A DNA stretch of 64,000 bases from Hyunsoonleella flava (GTDB lineage: Bacteria > Bacteroidota > Bacteroidia > Flavobacteriales > Flavobacteriaceae). Positions 54,075 through 63,977 of the stretch are shown here, in pieces. Under the pieces are notes generated by a model that was not told the origin of the DNA, did no database searches, and saw only the letters and a program-made list of their open reading frames with translations. The number at the start of each line of letters is the position of its first letter. The stretch's first letter is position 1. Position numbers and translations under genes: made by a program. The DNA lies in assembly GCF_004310325.1 (NCBI RefSeq), contig NZ_SIRT01000017.1:19834-83833 (forward strand), written 5' to 3'.

Positions 54075-54917
54075 CTAAACTCGTACAAATTTTATTATAG
54101 CTTCAACAGCTATATTTAATTCTTTTGAGAGCGAATTTAGCTTCCAAGGGTGCTTGGTGTTAAAAACGTGATCTGCTCCATCTATCAGTTTTAGTTGGCT
54201 TTTTGGATTCCACGAATGGAGTTGATGTGCCTCATCAATTAAAACACTAGTATCATTATCGCCATGAATGATGAGGTAAGGAATTTTTAAATTTGAAACG
54301 GCTCTCATAATTGTAAGTCGCTCCTCGTTCTCCATGTAATTTTCATAGAATTGATAATAGTGAGGCATTTGTTGTTTGGTTCTGCCATTCATCACATATT
54401 TCACCCCATCTTTTTTCCATTGTTCTAAATCGCCAATAGTTGAACTTCTTTTTCCATAATCGCAAACGCCTGCAAGACTTATAACTCTATTGATACGATT
54501 GTCCTCTTCAGCTTTAATCGTAACAATACCACCACCTCTACTATGCCCTATGAGACTTATATCTTTGGAATCTGCCTCTTTTTCAAATTCTGAAGTGCTA
54601 CAAATCCAATCCACTACACTTTCTAAATCATCCAGTTCTTTGGTATAGTTGTTATTTCCAAAAGCCTCTAAATCTGGAAAATCAATAGGTTGTTCTACTG
54701 TACCTCCATTATGGGAAAAATTGAATTTTATAAAGAAAAACCCAGCCTCTGCAAATGCATTAGCCATCAAATCCCAAGCGCCCCAGTCTTTGAACCCCTT
54801 ATACCCATGGCAGAAAATGATAATTGGTTTGGGTTTTTTATTTTGTAGATAATACACATCAGTTAAGATGGGCTTGTCATGTTGACCTCCAAGGATAATA
54901 TTTTTAATTATAGTCAT
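54075..54917 (-). CDS. Alpha/beta hydrolase
   Basis: 280 aa. The nucleophile elbow is GHSRGG (Ser near residue 126), the acid and His are supplied by the GDNDTSV and DGADHVF regions, and the oxyanion HGYKGFKDWG is near the N-terminus. Resembles the dienelactone-hydrolase/acylaminoacyl-peptidase-like group. Natural substrate unknown. 2 bp downstream of the AddB-like gene, so co-transcribed. Confidence 0.9.
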   Translation of the reverse strand: MTIIKNIILGGQHDKPILTDVYYLQNKKPKPIIIFCHGYKGFKDWGAWDLMANAFAEAGFFFIKFNFSHNGGTVEQPIDFPDLEAFGNNNYTKELDDLESVVDWICSTSEFEKEADSKDISLIGHSRGGGIVTIKAEEDNRINRVISLAGVCDYGKRSSTIGDLEQWKKDGVKYVMNGRTKQQMPHYYQFYENYMENEERLTIMRAVSNLKIPYLIIHGDNDTSVLIDEAHQLHSWNPKSQLKLIDGADHVFNTKHPWKLNSLSKELNIAVEAIIKFVRV

Positions 54918-54919
54918 AA

Positions 54920-57673
54920 TTAAACTTCTTTTTCTTTAAAATCGATATTAGGATTACAAATTTCTGAAATAAGCGCTTTTAATTCAACTTCAAAAGAAGC
55001 CAAAGTAGCTTCAGTAATAAAGGTATCTTTTTTACCTCTTATACTTTCTTTCTTGGCAAATTTTAAAACCCCAGAACTTAAATTTTTAAAGGAAATTATT
55101 CCAGCTTCAATAGGCAATATTACTTGTTTGGATTTGTACATCATATAGGCATAAGTTAATACCTGAAAGCTTTTGCTGTACTTTTTATAATCGGTCGTAA
55201 TATCATTCCAGTTTATAATTTCAACTTGTGCTTGTTGTACATTACCTGTTTTGTAGTCGACAATTCTGGTGTTTCCGTTGTACTCATCGACACGATCAAC
55301 TTTCCCCGTTAATTTAACAGGGAATTCAAGTTCAGGAATATCCAGTTCTATCATGTTGTCCGCTTCTATCTTAAGAATTTTTATTTGATTTCCTGCCTTT
55401 AAATCTTCAATTTCTGCATTTAAGAAATTAGAGATATAGCGCTTGGCAATTTCAAATACAATAAGATTTTTTCCTTTTGAGATATCACCTTCTTTATACT
55501 CTTTTTTAAAATGATAAGTAACACGTTCTTCAATTTCAGATTTAAAATTTTTGACAATATCAACAGTTAAAAATTGATTTAAGAATGGTTTGTAAAACTC
55601 CTCAAGTGTATTATGAACCACAGTACCTAAAGTATTTGCAGCAACAGTTTCTTCAACATCTTCATGCTCTTTGATTTTTAAAATTTTCTGATAATAAAAA
55701 TCAATTGGATTTCGCATATAATTCGTTAAAGATGATGGTGAAAACCCTGATTTAGCAACCTTATAAATCTCTTCCAAGAGATGGCTTGTCTTTTTAACCA
55801 CCTTTAAATTGTGTTCTATTTTAGGAACTATTGGAGCGATAATTTGATGATTGATATGGTGTATGCCTTCTAATTCCAATTGTGTAATAAATCGACTCTT
55901 TTCACCTCCAGAGAGCACGTCGGCCTCTGTATTATAAAGTATGTATACGTTTTTTGCGCGTTGCAATAGCCTGTAGAAATGATAGGTGTACACTGCATCT
56001 TTTTCTTTATAGGTGGGAAGTTTGTTCTCCAATTTCACATCAAACGGAATAAAGGAATTGTTACTCTTACCAGAAGGCAAAATACCTTCATTTACGGATG
56101 AGATGATTACCGTTTCATAATCTAACACACGAGACTCTAGCATTCCCATAATTTGCAGTCCTTTAAGAGGTTCTCCTTGGAAATCTAATGTTTCACTGCT
56201 AAGTAACTCTTTGTAGACGCTGTACAATGAAGATATATCTTGAATATGGCGATATTCAGAATTTAATCTAATTATTTCATTAAAAAGAGTGTTAAAGCGA
56301 TAGATATACTCAAGAGATAATTTATTATACGACTTATTTTCATCTAGCTTTTCTTTAACGGCAAAGATTAAAGTGGAACATTTAGATAATACGTTATCTA
56401 TGGAAGCATTCCAACCTGAAAAAAACAGATCAATAATATCGCTGTGTTTTGGTGCTATTGTTTTTAATTTTTCTGATGTAAGGTAGGTAAGGTTATTGCT
56501 TTTTATATATACAACAAGCTTACTTACAATATCTTCATCAGCACTTGAAAAGAGTAATCTTGTAAATTGATGTGATAAAATAGATTCTACATCTTTATAA
56601 TAAAAGCTATTTGATACCGTTTTATGAACACGAAATAAGGCCTCAAAGAGAGAAGCCAGGGGAATAGATTTTAAAGGGAAACCCATGGTAATATTTAGGG
56701 CTTCGATATCAGGCGGTAATGAGTTTAAAATAGGAACCAATAAGTTTTCGTCTCCTAAAACTACTGCCGTATCTTTTAGGTTTTTATTTTCTTTTTTTAA
56801 ATCTTGAAGTAACTCTCCAATATATTTTGCTTGTCCTACGTTTTTTGGGATGCCAAAAACTGATATTGATTTTTCTTGGGAATAATGGTTAGTCTCCCAT
56901 TTGAAAAGATGCTTTTTAAAATAGGTCCAATTGGTTTTGTGCTGTCTTGTAAATAAAGCAGCATCGTGTTTGGGGTTGTTTAAAAACACTTTGTCAATAT
57001 CCCAGTATATCTCAGCTATATCGTTGTGAAGTAATTCTTTAATTATGATTTCCTCTGCGGTATTTAGAGCATTAAAGCCTAAAAAAATGAATTTTTCATC
57101 GTTAGTGTTTTGTATGAAGGACTCAATGTTTTCTACTGCTTCTCTGTATATTAGACCTTGGTACCCAACCCCTTTATTTATTAATGCAGTGGTAAAATGG
57201 TCGTAGTAAAGACTGAGTTTATTCCAGAAGGATAAATACTGTTTTATAAAGTCGGTCTGATTTTTCTCAGTAGACCAATGATTAATTTCCTGTATGGCGC
57301 TTAAATAATCAAAAATTTGCTTTTGTGGTATAAGATATCGATCTATCTCATTAAAGTCCTGAAGCAGTATTTGACTCCATTTAGAAAAAGACTCAAATGT
57401 GTCTTGTTGAGATTTATCAGTAAGTTTTAGATACGTAGTATAAAACTCAAAAAGTAAGTCTGTATTTGTAACACTATTAAGTTGAGAAAGCTCTTCAACA
57501 AATTCTTCAATACTTATAATTTTTGGTGCAAAAAGTGTCTTATTACTAACTTTTGGTATTTGATGTTTTAAGAATAATCCAGCGCGTTTACTTGGTAGTA
57601 CAAAAGTTAATTCTGAGAGATTATAACGGTTTTGCTGTAAATCTTTTAAAACATCAAAAATGAAGGAGGTCAT
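54920..57673 (-). CDS. AddB-like PD-(D/E)XK nuclease family protein
   Basis: 917 aa. The N-terminal part looks like an inactive helicase without a P-loop (FVLPSKRAGLFLKHQI), as in AddB. The C-terminal nuclease domain has the motif LTGKVDRVDE then RIVDYKTGNVQ (D and DYK). The cysteines of the AddB iron-sulfur cluster are not seen (RNPIDFYY instead of CPF). It is thought to act with the AddA-like helicase encoded at 59320, though ompA lies between the two genes here. Confidence 0.85.
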   Translation of the reverse strand: MTSFIFDVLKDLQQNRYNLSELTFVLPSKRAGLFLKHQIPKVSNKTLFAPKIISIEEFVEELSQLNSVTNTDLLFEFYTTYLKLTDKSQQDTFESFSKWSQILLQDFNEIDRYLIPQKQIFDYLSAIQEINHWSTEKNQTDFIKQYLSFWNKLSLYYDHFTTALINKGVGYQGLIYREAVENIESFIQNTNDEKFIFLGFNALNTAEEIIIKELLHNDIAEIYWDIDKVFLNNPKHDAALFTRQHKTNWTYFKKHLFKWETNHYSQEKSISVFGIPKNVGQAKYIGELLQDLKKENKNLKDTAVVLGDENLLVPILNSLPPDIEALNITMGFPLKSIPLASLFEALFRVHKTVSNSFYYKDVESILSHQFTRLLFSSADEDIVSKLVVYIKSNNLTYLTSEKLKTIAPKHSDIIDLFFSGWNASIDNVLSKCSTLIFAVKEKLDENKSYNKLSLEYIYRFNTLFNEIIRLNSEYRHIQDISSLYSVYKELLSSETLDFQGEPLKGLQIMGMLESRVLDYETVIISSVNEGILPSGKSNNSFIPFDVKLENKLPTYKEKDAVYTYHFYRLLQRAKNVYILYNTEADVLSGGEKSRFITQLELEGIHHINHQIIAPIVPKIEHNLKVVKKTSHLLEEIYKVAKSGFSPSSLTNYMRNPIDFYYQKILKIKEHEDVEETVAANTLGTVVHNTLEEFYKPFLNQFLTVDIVKNFKSEIEERVTYHFKKEYKEGDISKGKNLIVFEIAKRYISNFLNAEIEDLKAGNQIKILKIEADNMIELDIPELEFPVKLTGKVDRVDEYNGNTRIVDYKTGNVQQAQVEIINWNDITTDYKKYSKSFQVLTYAYMMYKSKQVILPIEAGIISFKNLSSGVLKFAKKESIRGKKDTFITEATLASFEVELKALISEICNPNIDFKEKEV

Positions 57674-57687
57674 AGGTGTATAAAAAT

Positions 57688-57719
57688 AAAAAACGCCTCG
57701 GGATTACCGAAGCGTTTTT
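57688..57719 (-). terminator. Intrinsic terminator of ompA
   Basis: Minus strand AAAAACGCTTCGG-taatc-CCGAGGCGTTTTTT with one internal mismatch and a T-run. It separates ompA from the AddB gene, so the latter has its own or read-through transcription. Confidence 0.85.
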
Positions 57720-57749
57720 AAACTTATTATGTTAAGATTTAACTTGCTT

Positions 57750-59138
57750 TTACTTAGCTAAGTTAATTTCTACACGTCTGTTGTTAGCTCTACCTTTTCT
57801 AGTTTTGTTAGTATCGATAGGCTTAGATTCTCCATATCCAAGAGCAGATAATCTAAATGCATCAATACCGTTTTCTACTAAGTACTCTTTTACAGAGTTA
57901 GCTCTAGAGTCTGATAATCTTTGGTTAAGTTTTTCACTACCTACACTATCAGTATGTCCTTCAACTGTAAACTTAGCAGTTGGGTATTCTTTTAAGATTG
58001 TGATAATATCAGCTAATACAGCAGCAGATTGTGCTTTTATAGTAGATTTACCTGTATCAAATAAGATAGTTTTTGCGTATTCATTTAAAGTTTTTTGAAC
58101 TTCTTCAGAAACTTCAGGACATCCGTTATTAGCTACGGTACCTTTAACATCTGGACATTTATCGTCTTTGTCTAACACACCGTCACCGTCAGAATCTGGC
58201 CATGGGCATCCTTTGTTTGCAGCAGGACCTGCTTCGTCTGGACATTTATCGTCTGCATCAGTAACACCGTCACCGTCTGCATCAGGACATCCGCCTAAAG
58301 CTTTTAAACCAGCAACAGTAGGACAGTTATCATCTTTGTCAACAACACCGTCACCATCTCCGTCAGGACATCCGTTAAATTCGGCTGCTCCAGCTTCGTT
58401 TGGACAATCATCTTTGCTGTCTTCGATACCATCACCATCTGTATCAGGACATCCGTTGAACGCCTCTAAACCAGCAACGTCTGGACAAGCATCATCTTTG
58501 TCATAGATACCATCACCGTCTGTATCAGTACCACCAAATCTAATTGAAAGACCTGCTGAATGTTGAAAATGTGTATCTAGGTAATCTTCAAACGCATGTT
58601 TATAAGCTGTTTGGATAGTTAAACCAATATTTTCACTGAACCACAAGTTGAAACCTAAAGTACCATTTAAAGTACCAGCTCCAATTTCATCTATCCAAGT
58701 GTATCCACCACCGATTCCGATGAATGGATCAAAAGTTTTCCAATCTAGTACTTCACCAATACCATATTTGATAGTACCGTCAATTGCATAATATGATAAA
58801 TCGTCAACGTTTCTAGTTTCTTCAGGAAAAGAACCAGGAACATCTCCCCATTTATCAATTTTGTTTAAAGAACCAGCTACTCCGAAAGAGAAACCATCTC
58901 CAATATACTTAGAAACAGAAATAGTAGATAGGGAAGGTAAAATGTTGTAGTGGTCTTCTACGTTGGCAAACTCATCAAAGATAGTTTCACTAAAAGGACC
59001 TCCATCTCCATTTGGATATGCATCAACTGCATTTACCCCAATGGTTATTTGCCAAGGGTTGTTTTTGTCTTGCGCATCAACATTGCTAAAACCTAATACT
59101 AGCAACGTAGCGAACAATAATCGGCTAAGATTTTTCAT
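57750..59138 (-). CDS. OmpA-family outer membrane protein with thrombospondin-3 repeats
   Basis: 462 aa from the ATG at 59138. Signal peptide ([20 protein letters not shown]), then an N-terminal beta-barrel-type domain, then five calcium-binding TSP3-like DxDxDG repeats (about 205-345, for example [15 protein letters not shown]), and a C-terminal OmpA peptidoglycan-binding domain (VEGHTDSVG ... RRVEINLA). Probably a major structural protein anchoring the outer membrane. A strong promoter lies upstream. Confidence 0.95.
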   Translation of the reverse strand: MKNLSRLLFATLLVLGFSNVDAQDKNNPWQITIGVNAVDAYPNGDGGPFSETIFDEFANVEDHYNILPSLSTISVSKYIGDGFSFGVAGSLNKIDKWGDVPGSFPEETRNVDDLSYYAIDGTIKYGIGEVLDWKTFDPFIGIGGGYTWIDEIGAGTLNGTLGFNLWFSENIGLTIQTAYKHAFEDYLDTHFQHSAGLSIRFGGTDTDGDGIYDKDDACPDVAGLEAFNGCPDTDGDGIEDSKDDCPNEAGAAEFNGCPDGDGDGVVDKDDNCPTVAGLKALGGCPDADGDGVTDADDKCPDEAGPAANKGCPWPDSDGDGVLDKDDKCPDVKGTVANNGCPEVSEEVQKTLNEYAKTILFDTGKSTIKAQSAAVLADIITILKEYPTAKFTVEGHTDSVGSEKLNQRLSDSRANSVKEYLVENGIDAFRLSALGYGESKPIDTNKTRKGRANNRRVEINLAK

Positions 59139-59173
59139 ATTCAAAAGTTTAATTTTTAAGTGTTAATTGTGAA

Positions 59174-59204
59174 CAAAAGTAAGTTGTTAAATGTTATTAA
59201 CAAA
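59174..59204 (-). promoter_or_regulatory. Promoter of ompA
   Basis: Minus strand TTTG (59204-59201), 19-bp spacer, TACTTTTG (59181-59174). Best match to the Bacteroidota -33/-7 consensus in the window, 36 bp upstream of the ompA ATG. Confidence 0.7.
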
Positions 59205-59319
59205 GACAAATATATAAAAAAATTGAAGATTACCTTTATCCATGCGTATTTCAGAATGATTTTAGATAATATTTTATGCAAAAAAGTACTTCGCGTATTT
59301 AATAAATCTTGAAAATTTA

Positions 59320-62300
59320 TTACAAATTTTTAATTGACACTTTTTCGTTGATGTACACTAATATTTTTTCATCGACCATATAGCCCATTTCTTTGATTAA
59401 ACTCTCGTAATCGTCTAATTGTTTTCTGTGTTTGGCATGCTCTTCTCCAGTTTTGTAATCAATAATGGTAAAATGGTTATTCTCTTTGTCCAAAACTAGC
59501 CTGTCGGGTCGAAATATGCGTCCCATGGTAGAAATGATATCACGCTCATTGAAAATGATGTATTTAGAACTGTAGTACTTTTTTAATTCTGGATGATTTA
59601 AAATGGTAGTGATTATATTTTGAAGGCTCTTCTTTTGGTTTTCGTTTATTTCTGATGAAGTGTAAAATTCATTTAAAACATCATCTAAATCATCCCTAGT
59701 TTTTATACTAGCCATAATATTATGGACGAGATTCCCTTTTTCTATGGCATCTTCTTGATGAGTATCCCATAGCATTCCAGATTTTGTAACTATGGTAATA
59801 TTTAAATCTTCTTTAGCATTAGATATAAAGGTATTTTGTTGCTTTACGAGTTGTTTCTCCTGATGCCTTCTAATAGCCTTTTGCATTGTGCCAAAGGTAT
59901 AATTAACTTCAGAAGGGTTCCACAAATTACGTTGCTTCAAAAAGTTTATGAACAGTCCGGAGTATTTTTTGTTTTTAGCGTCTTCTTTTAGATTCTCGTC
60001 GTCCTTAGTCAAAATAAAAAGTTGTTCTTCCGCTCTTGTTAAAGCAACATATAGCAAGTTAATATTGTCTAATTCTTGTTCAGATTTGTGCCTATTGTAA
60101 ATTTCTAGACCTTGATTACCAAAATGCTCAAAATCATTATTAAAATTTAGCAACGCATGTTCAAAACCATTGTATTGACCACTATCTAAAGCAAACCACT
60201 CTTTTGGCTCTATTTCTTGATAAAGGTTTAAATCTGCGAAAGGGAAAATAACAATAGGAAATTCCAGCCCTTTAGATTTGTGAATGGTCATAATTTGTAC
60301 TGCATTTTGACCTTCAGGAGAAATAATACTAAAACTGTCTTTTTTCTTGTCAAAATACTCCAGAAATGATGTAATATCCGAGCCTTTTTTCTGGTAAAAA
60401 TCAAGCACTATATCTAAGTAATACTGAATGTAGGCATTAGGGACTTTTATCAAATTGAAACACCTTGCAATGGTCTCTACTAAATCATATAATGGCAGTT
60501 GCACTAAAGATTTACTGTTTATAAAGATATAATAGTGCTCCAGAGACTTAAAAAATTGTGTAATTGGTAAATTAATGTGCTTTGAAAAGAATTCGTGCAC
60601 ATCTTCAACCTCCAGCAATGTTGCTAAAAATGTTAAAACTTCAATTTTAATTTCATTGTTTTCAGGTTGGGATAAGAGTTTCAATATGTTATTGATGAAA
60701 TTTACTTCAGGACTATTAATCACTAATAAAGTTTCCGAAGATAAAATAGGAATATTGTGCTCACTTAAATATTTAGCAACTGCAATTCCTTCTTTTTTGT
60801 AGCGTACCAAAACAGTGATGTCTGAAAGCTCATAACCGTTGGAGCTACAGGTAGTAATGGTATTTAATACTGCTTCACAATACTTTTCGTTTCTATCATC
60901 CTCTTTTTTAATGTCTAAGAGCGACAGTTCAACATAACCCTCGCTATCATCATGCATATTTTGGTGCGTATTTTTATAAAGATGTGCATAATCAGGATTT
61001 TGAAACACAGTTTCTGCAATAAACTTGAACAAACTATTGTTAAACTCTATAATTTCTCTGGAACTTCTGTAGTTCGTATCTAAATTGTTTACATCCTGTT
61101 CCAGATAAAAAGGTTGTGTGTTTTTATTAAACAAGTCAATGAACTGTTCTGCTTTTCCACCACGCCAGCGGTAAATGGCTTGTTTAGCATCGCCAACCAA
61201 CATCGCACTGCCATTTTCACTAGAAAGCGCGTTGTTAATAAGCGGAATTAAATTTTCCCATTGTTTCACAGAAGTATCCTGAAACTCATCAATAAAATAA
61301 TGCTTGAATTTTTCCCCAATGCGTTCATAAATAAAAGGTGTAGGTTGATCTTTAATTTCTTTACTTATGATACTGTTAAATTCCGAAATCAACATTTTGT
61401 TTTGGTCTTCCTTCAGTAATACAAGTTCTTTATGAATTGCATTTAAAACTGAAAGCGGTGTAATGTTTTTATAAAAAGCTTTTAAAAATTTAAGGTGAAA
61501 TACATTTGCTTTTATTGTTTTATAAAACACCTCAATTTCAGGAAGGATTTGATCTATGGTGCTCGCTAAAACAGGGTCTAAGGTTTTGTTGTAAATGCGT
61601 TTGCCTTCAGATATATTTTCTTCTAGTTGATTATCGTATAAGCGATTAAAATCGAGACGCATCACTTTTTTAAAGTGGTTGGGAAGCGTACCTCTTGAAA
61701 AATCTGAATGCTCTAAACCAGCTTGTGCTATAAGTTCTAAAACACTTTCAGCATTTTTTGTAATGGTTTTTTCAGACTCAAAAATCTTTTCTTTAAGCAG
61801 TTGCTTCAACACTTTAAAATCATCAAGTGTCTTATCCTGAAGTTTTTCTATATAAGGTAGATCGTTTTCATTTACAAGGAGTTTGGCAATCTTATTAAAA
61901 TCCAACGCTACGTCCCAACTTTTATCATCATCTGCTTTTTCAATAGCAAAATCCACCAAAATATTGGTAAGTTGTTTATCAGTTCCAGCTTTGTTAATTA
62001 AGCTATCCACAGCTTCATTCAAAAGTGCTTGTTGGTCCAGTTCAACTTCAAAATTTAAGGGCAACTTCAAATCATAAGCAAAGGTTCTTATAATTCTATG
62101 TGTAAAGCCATCAATGGTAGAAATATCAAAAGCAGCATAGTTATGAATAATGGTATCCAAAACAGTTTTTGATTTCTGGTGAAGAGCTTTTTCAGATAGG
62201 TTTAGAGCTTTGCAGAGATCATTAAACATATCGTTTTCAGACGTTTTTAAAATAGATTCGTCCGAGAATGTTTTCAACGTATCAATAATACGTCCTTTCA

Positions 62301-62463
62301 TTTCAGCCACCGCTTTATTGGTAAATGTAATGGCCAAAATACGCTTAAACATTTCGGGATTTTTGGCGCCCAACACTAATTTTAGGTAAGATTTTACAAG
62401 CGTATAGGTTTTACCGCTACCAGCAGAAGCATTATAAATGGTAAAATCACTAGGCTTGTTCAT
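59320..62463 (-). CDS. AddA-like UvrD-family helicase/nuclease
   Basis: 1047 aa. Walker A NASAGSGKTYTL, UvrD helicase motifs II (YFIDEFQDTS), III (LVGDAKQAIYRWRGG), VI-like (LYVALTRAEEQLF) and a C-terminal PD-(D/E)XK nuclease (RPDRLVL ... IIDYKTGEEHAKH). The organisation matches AddA/RecB and suggests the double-strand-break processing partner of the AddB-like protein. Length is close to the 1100-1200 aa expected. Confidence 0.9.
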   Translation of the reverse strand: MNKPSDFTIYNASAGSGKTYTLVKSYLKLVLGAKNPEMFKRILAITFTNKAVAEMKGRIIDTLKTFSDESILKTSENDMFNDLCKALNLSEKALHQKSKTVLDTIIHNYAAFDISTIDGFTHRIIRTFAYDLKLPLNFEVELDQQALLNEAVDSLINKAGTDKQLTNILVDFAIEKADDDKSWDVALDFNKIAKLLVNENDLPYIEKLQDKTLDDFKVLKQLLKEKIFESEKTITKNAESVLELIAQAGLEHSDFSRGTLPNHFKKVMRLDFNRLYDNQLEENISEGKRIYNKTLDPVLASTIDQILPEIEVFYKTIKANVFHLKFLKAFYKNITPLSVLNAIHKELVLLKEDQNKMLISEFNSIISKEIKDQPTPFIYERIGEKFKHYFIDEFQDTSVKQWENLIPLINNALSSENGSAMLVGDAKQAIYRWRGGKAEQFIDLFNKNTQPFYLEQDVNNLDTNYRSSREIIEFNNSLFKFIAETVFQNPDYAHLYKNTHQNMHDDSEGYVELSLLDIKKEDDRNEKYCEAVLNTITTCSSNGYELSDITVLVRYKKEGIAVAKYLSEHNIPILSSETLLVINSPEVNFINNILKLLSQPENNEIKIEVLTFLATLLEVEDVHEFFSKHINLPITQFFKSLEHYYIFINSKSLVQLPLYDLVETIARCFNLIKVPNAYIQYYLDIVLDFYQKKGSDITSFLEYFDKKKDSFSIISPEGQNAVQIMTIHKSKGLEFPIVIFPFADLNLYQEIEPKEWFALDSGQYNGFEHALLNFNNDFEHFGNQGLEIYNRHKSEQELDNINLLYVALTRAEEQLFILTKDDENLKEDAKNKKYSGLFINFLKQRNLWNPSEVNYTFGTMQKAIRRHQEKQLVKQQNTFISNAKEDLNITIVTKSGMLWDTHQEDAIEKGNLVHNIMASIKTRDDLDDVLNEFYTSSEINENQKKSLQNIITTILNHPELKKYYSSKYIIFNERDIISTMGRIFRPDRLVLDKENNHFTIIDYKTGEEHAKHRKQLDDYESLIKEMGYMVDEKILVYINEKVSIKNL

Positions 62464-62542
62464 ACATCAAATTTGTTGACAAGATAAAAACTCTCAATGA
62501 GTTCATAACAATTTATTATTTTTAATTGATGCCTTTTATGTC

Positions 62543-62550
62543 TAACTTTG
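62543..62550 (+). promoter_or_regulatory. Candidate -7 box of the SOD promoter
   Basis: TAACTTTG, a perfect TAnnTTTG, 36 bp before the SOD ATG. At the 19-bp position upstream is TTTA, one mismatch from TTTG. Confidence 0.45.
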
Positions 62551-62585
62551 TTGAAATTAAATATTAATATTTTAAACAAATAATT

Positions 62586-63194
62586 ATGGCTTTTGAATTA
62601 CCAGATTTAGGTTACGCTTATGATGCGTTAGAACCACATATAGATGCAAGAACAATGGAAATACACCACTCTAAGCATCATGCAGGATATACAAACAAAT
62701 TAAATGCTGCTATTGACGGCACTGATTTGGCAGGAAAATCTATTAATGATATTCTTACCAATTTAGATATGAGTAACGGTGCCGTTAGAAATAACGGTGG
62801 TGGATTTTACAACCACTCTTTATTTTGGAGTGCGATGAATCCTGAGGGGAAAGGGTATTTGTCAGGAGAATTAAAAGATGCTATTGAGGCAGAGTTTGGT
62901 TCTAAAGAAGGCTTTATGGATGCATTTTCTAAGGCAGCAGCGACACAATTTGGTTCTGGTTGGGCTTGGTTATGCGTGCACAAAGGCGGAAAAGTTGAAG
63001 TATGCTCTACACCAAACCAAGATAACCCTTTAATGCCAGGAATTGGTTGTGGTGGAACCCCTATTTTAGGCATTGATGTTTGGGAACACGCTTATTACTT
63101 AAACTACCAAAACCGTCGTCCAGATTATATAAGTGCATTTTTTAATGTAATTAACTGGAATGAGGTTGAAAGGAGATATGCTGAGGCAAAATAA
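62586..63194 (+). CDS. sodA: Superoxide dismutase, Mn-type
   Basis: 202 aa, without signal peptide, so cytosolic. Metal ligands: H in [13 protein letters not shown] in YNHSLFW, D and H in DVWEHAYY. The Gly in GGGFYNH and Gln in NQDNPLM at the metal-specificity positions agree with manganese rather than iron enzymes; a cambialistic enzyme cannot be excluded. Followed by a palindromic element after 57 bp. Function: removal of superoxide. Confidence 0.94.
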   Translation: MAFELPDLGYAYDALEPHIDARTMEIHHSKHHAGYTNKLNAAIDGTDLAGKSINDILTNLDMSNGAVRNNGGGFYNHSLFWSAMNPEGKGYLSGELKDAIEAEFGSKEGFMDAFSKAAATQFGSGWAWLCVHKGGKVEVCSTPNQDNPLMPGIGCGGTPILGIDVWEHAYYLNYQNRRPDYISAFFNVINWNEVERRYAEAK

Positions 63195-63251
63195 GCTTTA
63201 GAGTATTTTAAATATAAAGGCAAATTCAGAAATGGATTTGTCTTTTTTTAT

Positions 63252-63404
63252 GGCGTTACCCTGTCGGGTCGGGCTTTCCGCTATATCTTTTGCTTTTGTC
63301 ATTCCTCAGAAGCCAGGAATCTACAATATAATTAATAGCTTTATTAGAAAAGACTACCTACTCTTCATTAAACAGCAAAAGGATGCCGCTGCAATCCCTA
63401 ACGC
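63252..63404 (+). repeat. Palindromic intergenic element, copy 6 (behind SOD), variant B
   Basis: Begins GGCGTTACCCTGTCGGGTCGGGCTTTC, like the others, but the interior is CCGCTATATCTTTTGC ... GCAAAAGGATGCCGC, an inverted repeat around roughly 90 bases, and it ends CAATCCCTAACGC. A longer open frame across it is a by-product. It occupies most of the 285-bp gap to the next gene. Confidence 0.8.
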
Positions 63405-63479
63405 GCTCACTCATATGGCTCACTCAAAACCTAAAAAGTTTGTTTGTTTTGTACGTATGTGGCAACTGGTTTCCCAAAC

Positions 63480-63872
63480 CTAATTGACTCTCTTGTACTT
63501 CCCTTGAGCTTCTAATTTGCCACTTGCATTGGGATAATAAAAAATCAACATACGTTTATTGAGTTTTACTCTACTTTTTAAGGTAACTTCTTTTCCGTTT
63601 TTATATTCAGTCAATATAAAATACTTTCCTTTCTTCTTGATTCGTCCATTTTTAACATTCGGTTTGATACGCTTATAGGATGTCCATTCTTTTTTCTCCT
63701 CAAATGCCCAATCTTTGCTGGTATAAGTTGAGTCAGAGTGAATTTCCATGGTGTTGACAATATATAAATCGTCAAAAACGTAATCGTGCCATAAATAAAG
63801 TGGATCAGTATTTTGACCAACCATTCGTGATAATGTAAAGACCATTACAATTGAGAGATAGAACTTATTCAT
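63480..63872 (-). CDS. Small secreted protein, function unknown
   Basis: 130 aa with a signal peptide (FYLSIVMVFTLSRMVGQ) and a small beta-rich mature domain (YVFDDLYIVNTM ... GKYFILTEYKNGKEVTLKSRVK). Lysine-rich C-terminal half. No family recognised. Probably periplasmic or outer-membrane-attached. Confidence 0.72.
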   Translation of the reverse strand: MNKFYLSIVMVFTLSRMVGQNTDPLYLWHDYVFDDLYIVNTMEIHSDSTYTSKDWAFEEKKEWTSYKRIKPNVKNGRIKKKGKYFILTEYKNGKEVTLKSRVKLNKRMLIFYYPNASGKLEAQGKYKRVN

Positions 63873-63901
63873 TTGTTACGTTTTTTAGCTGTCTAGTCCT
63901 G

Positions 63902-63977
63902 AAATATGGCTACAGGTTAAAAATTGATTTACGCTGTTTTTAAACCTGCCTTGCCGGCAGGCAGGTATACCATATTT
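63902..63977. repeat. Nested inverted repeats, possible MITE-like element
   Basis: Outer arms AAATATGG (63902-63909) and CCATATTT (63970-63977) enclose an inner stem CAGGTT-AAAAA / TTTTTAAACCTG and the CCTGCC ... GGCAGG palindrome. The window ends 23 bp further on, so the extent is unknown. Confidence 0.45.

Noticed and set aside
63232..63483. 83-codon plus-strand ORF
   Set aside because: Covers element copy 6 and lacks any protein-like features.
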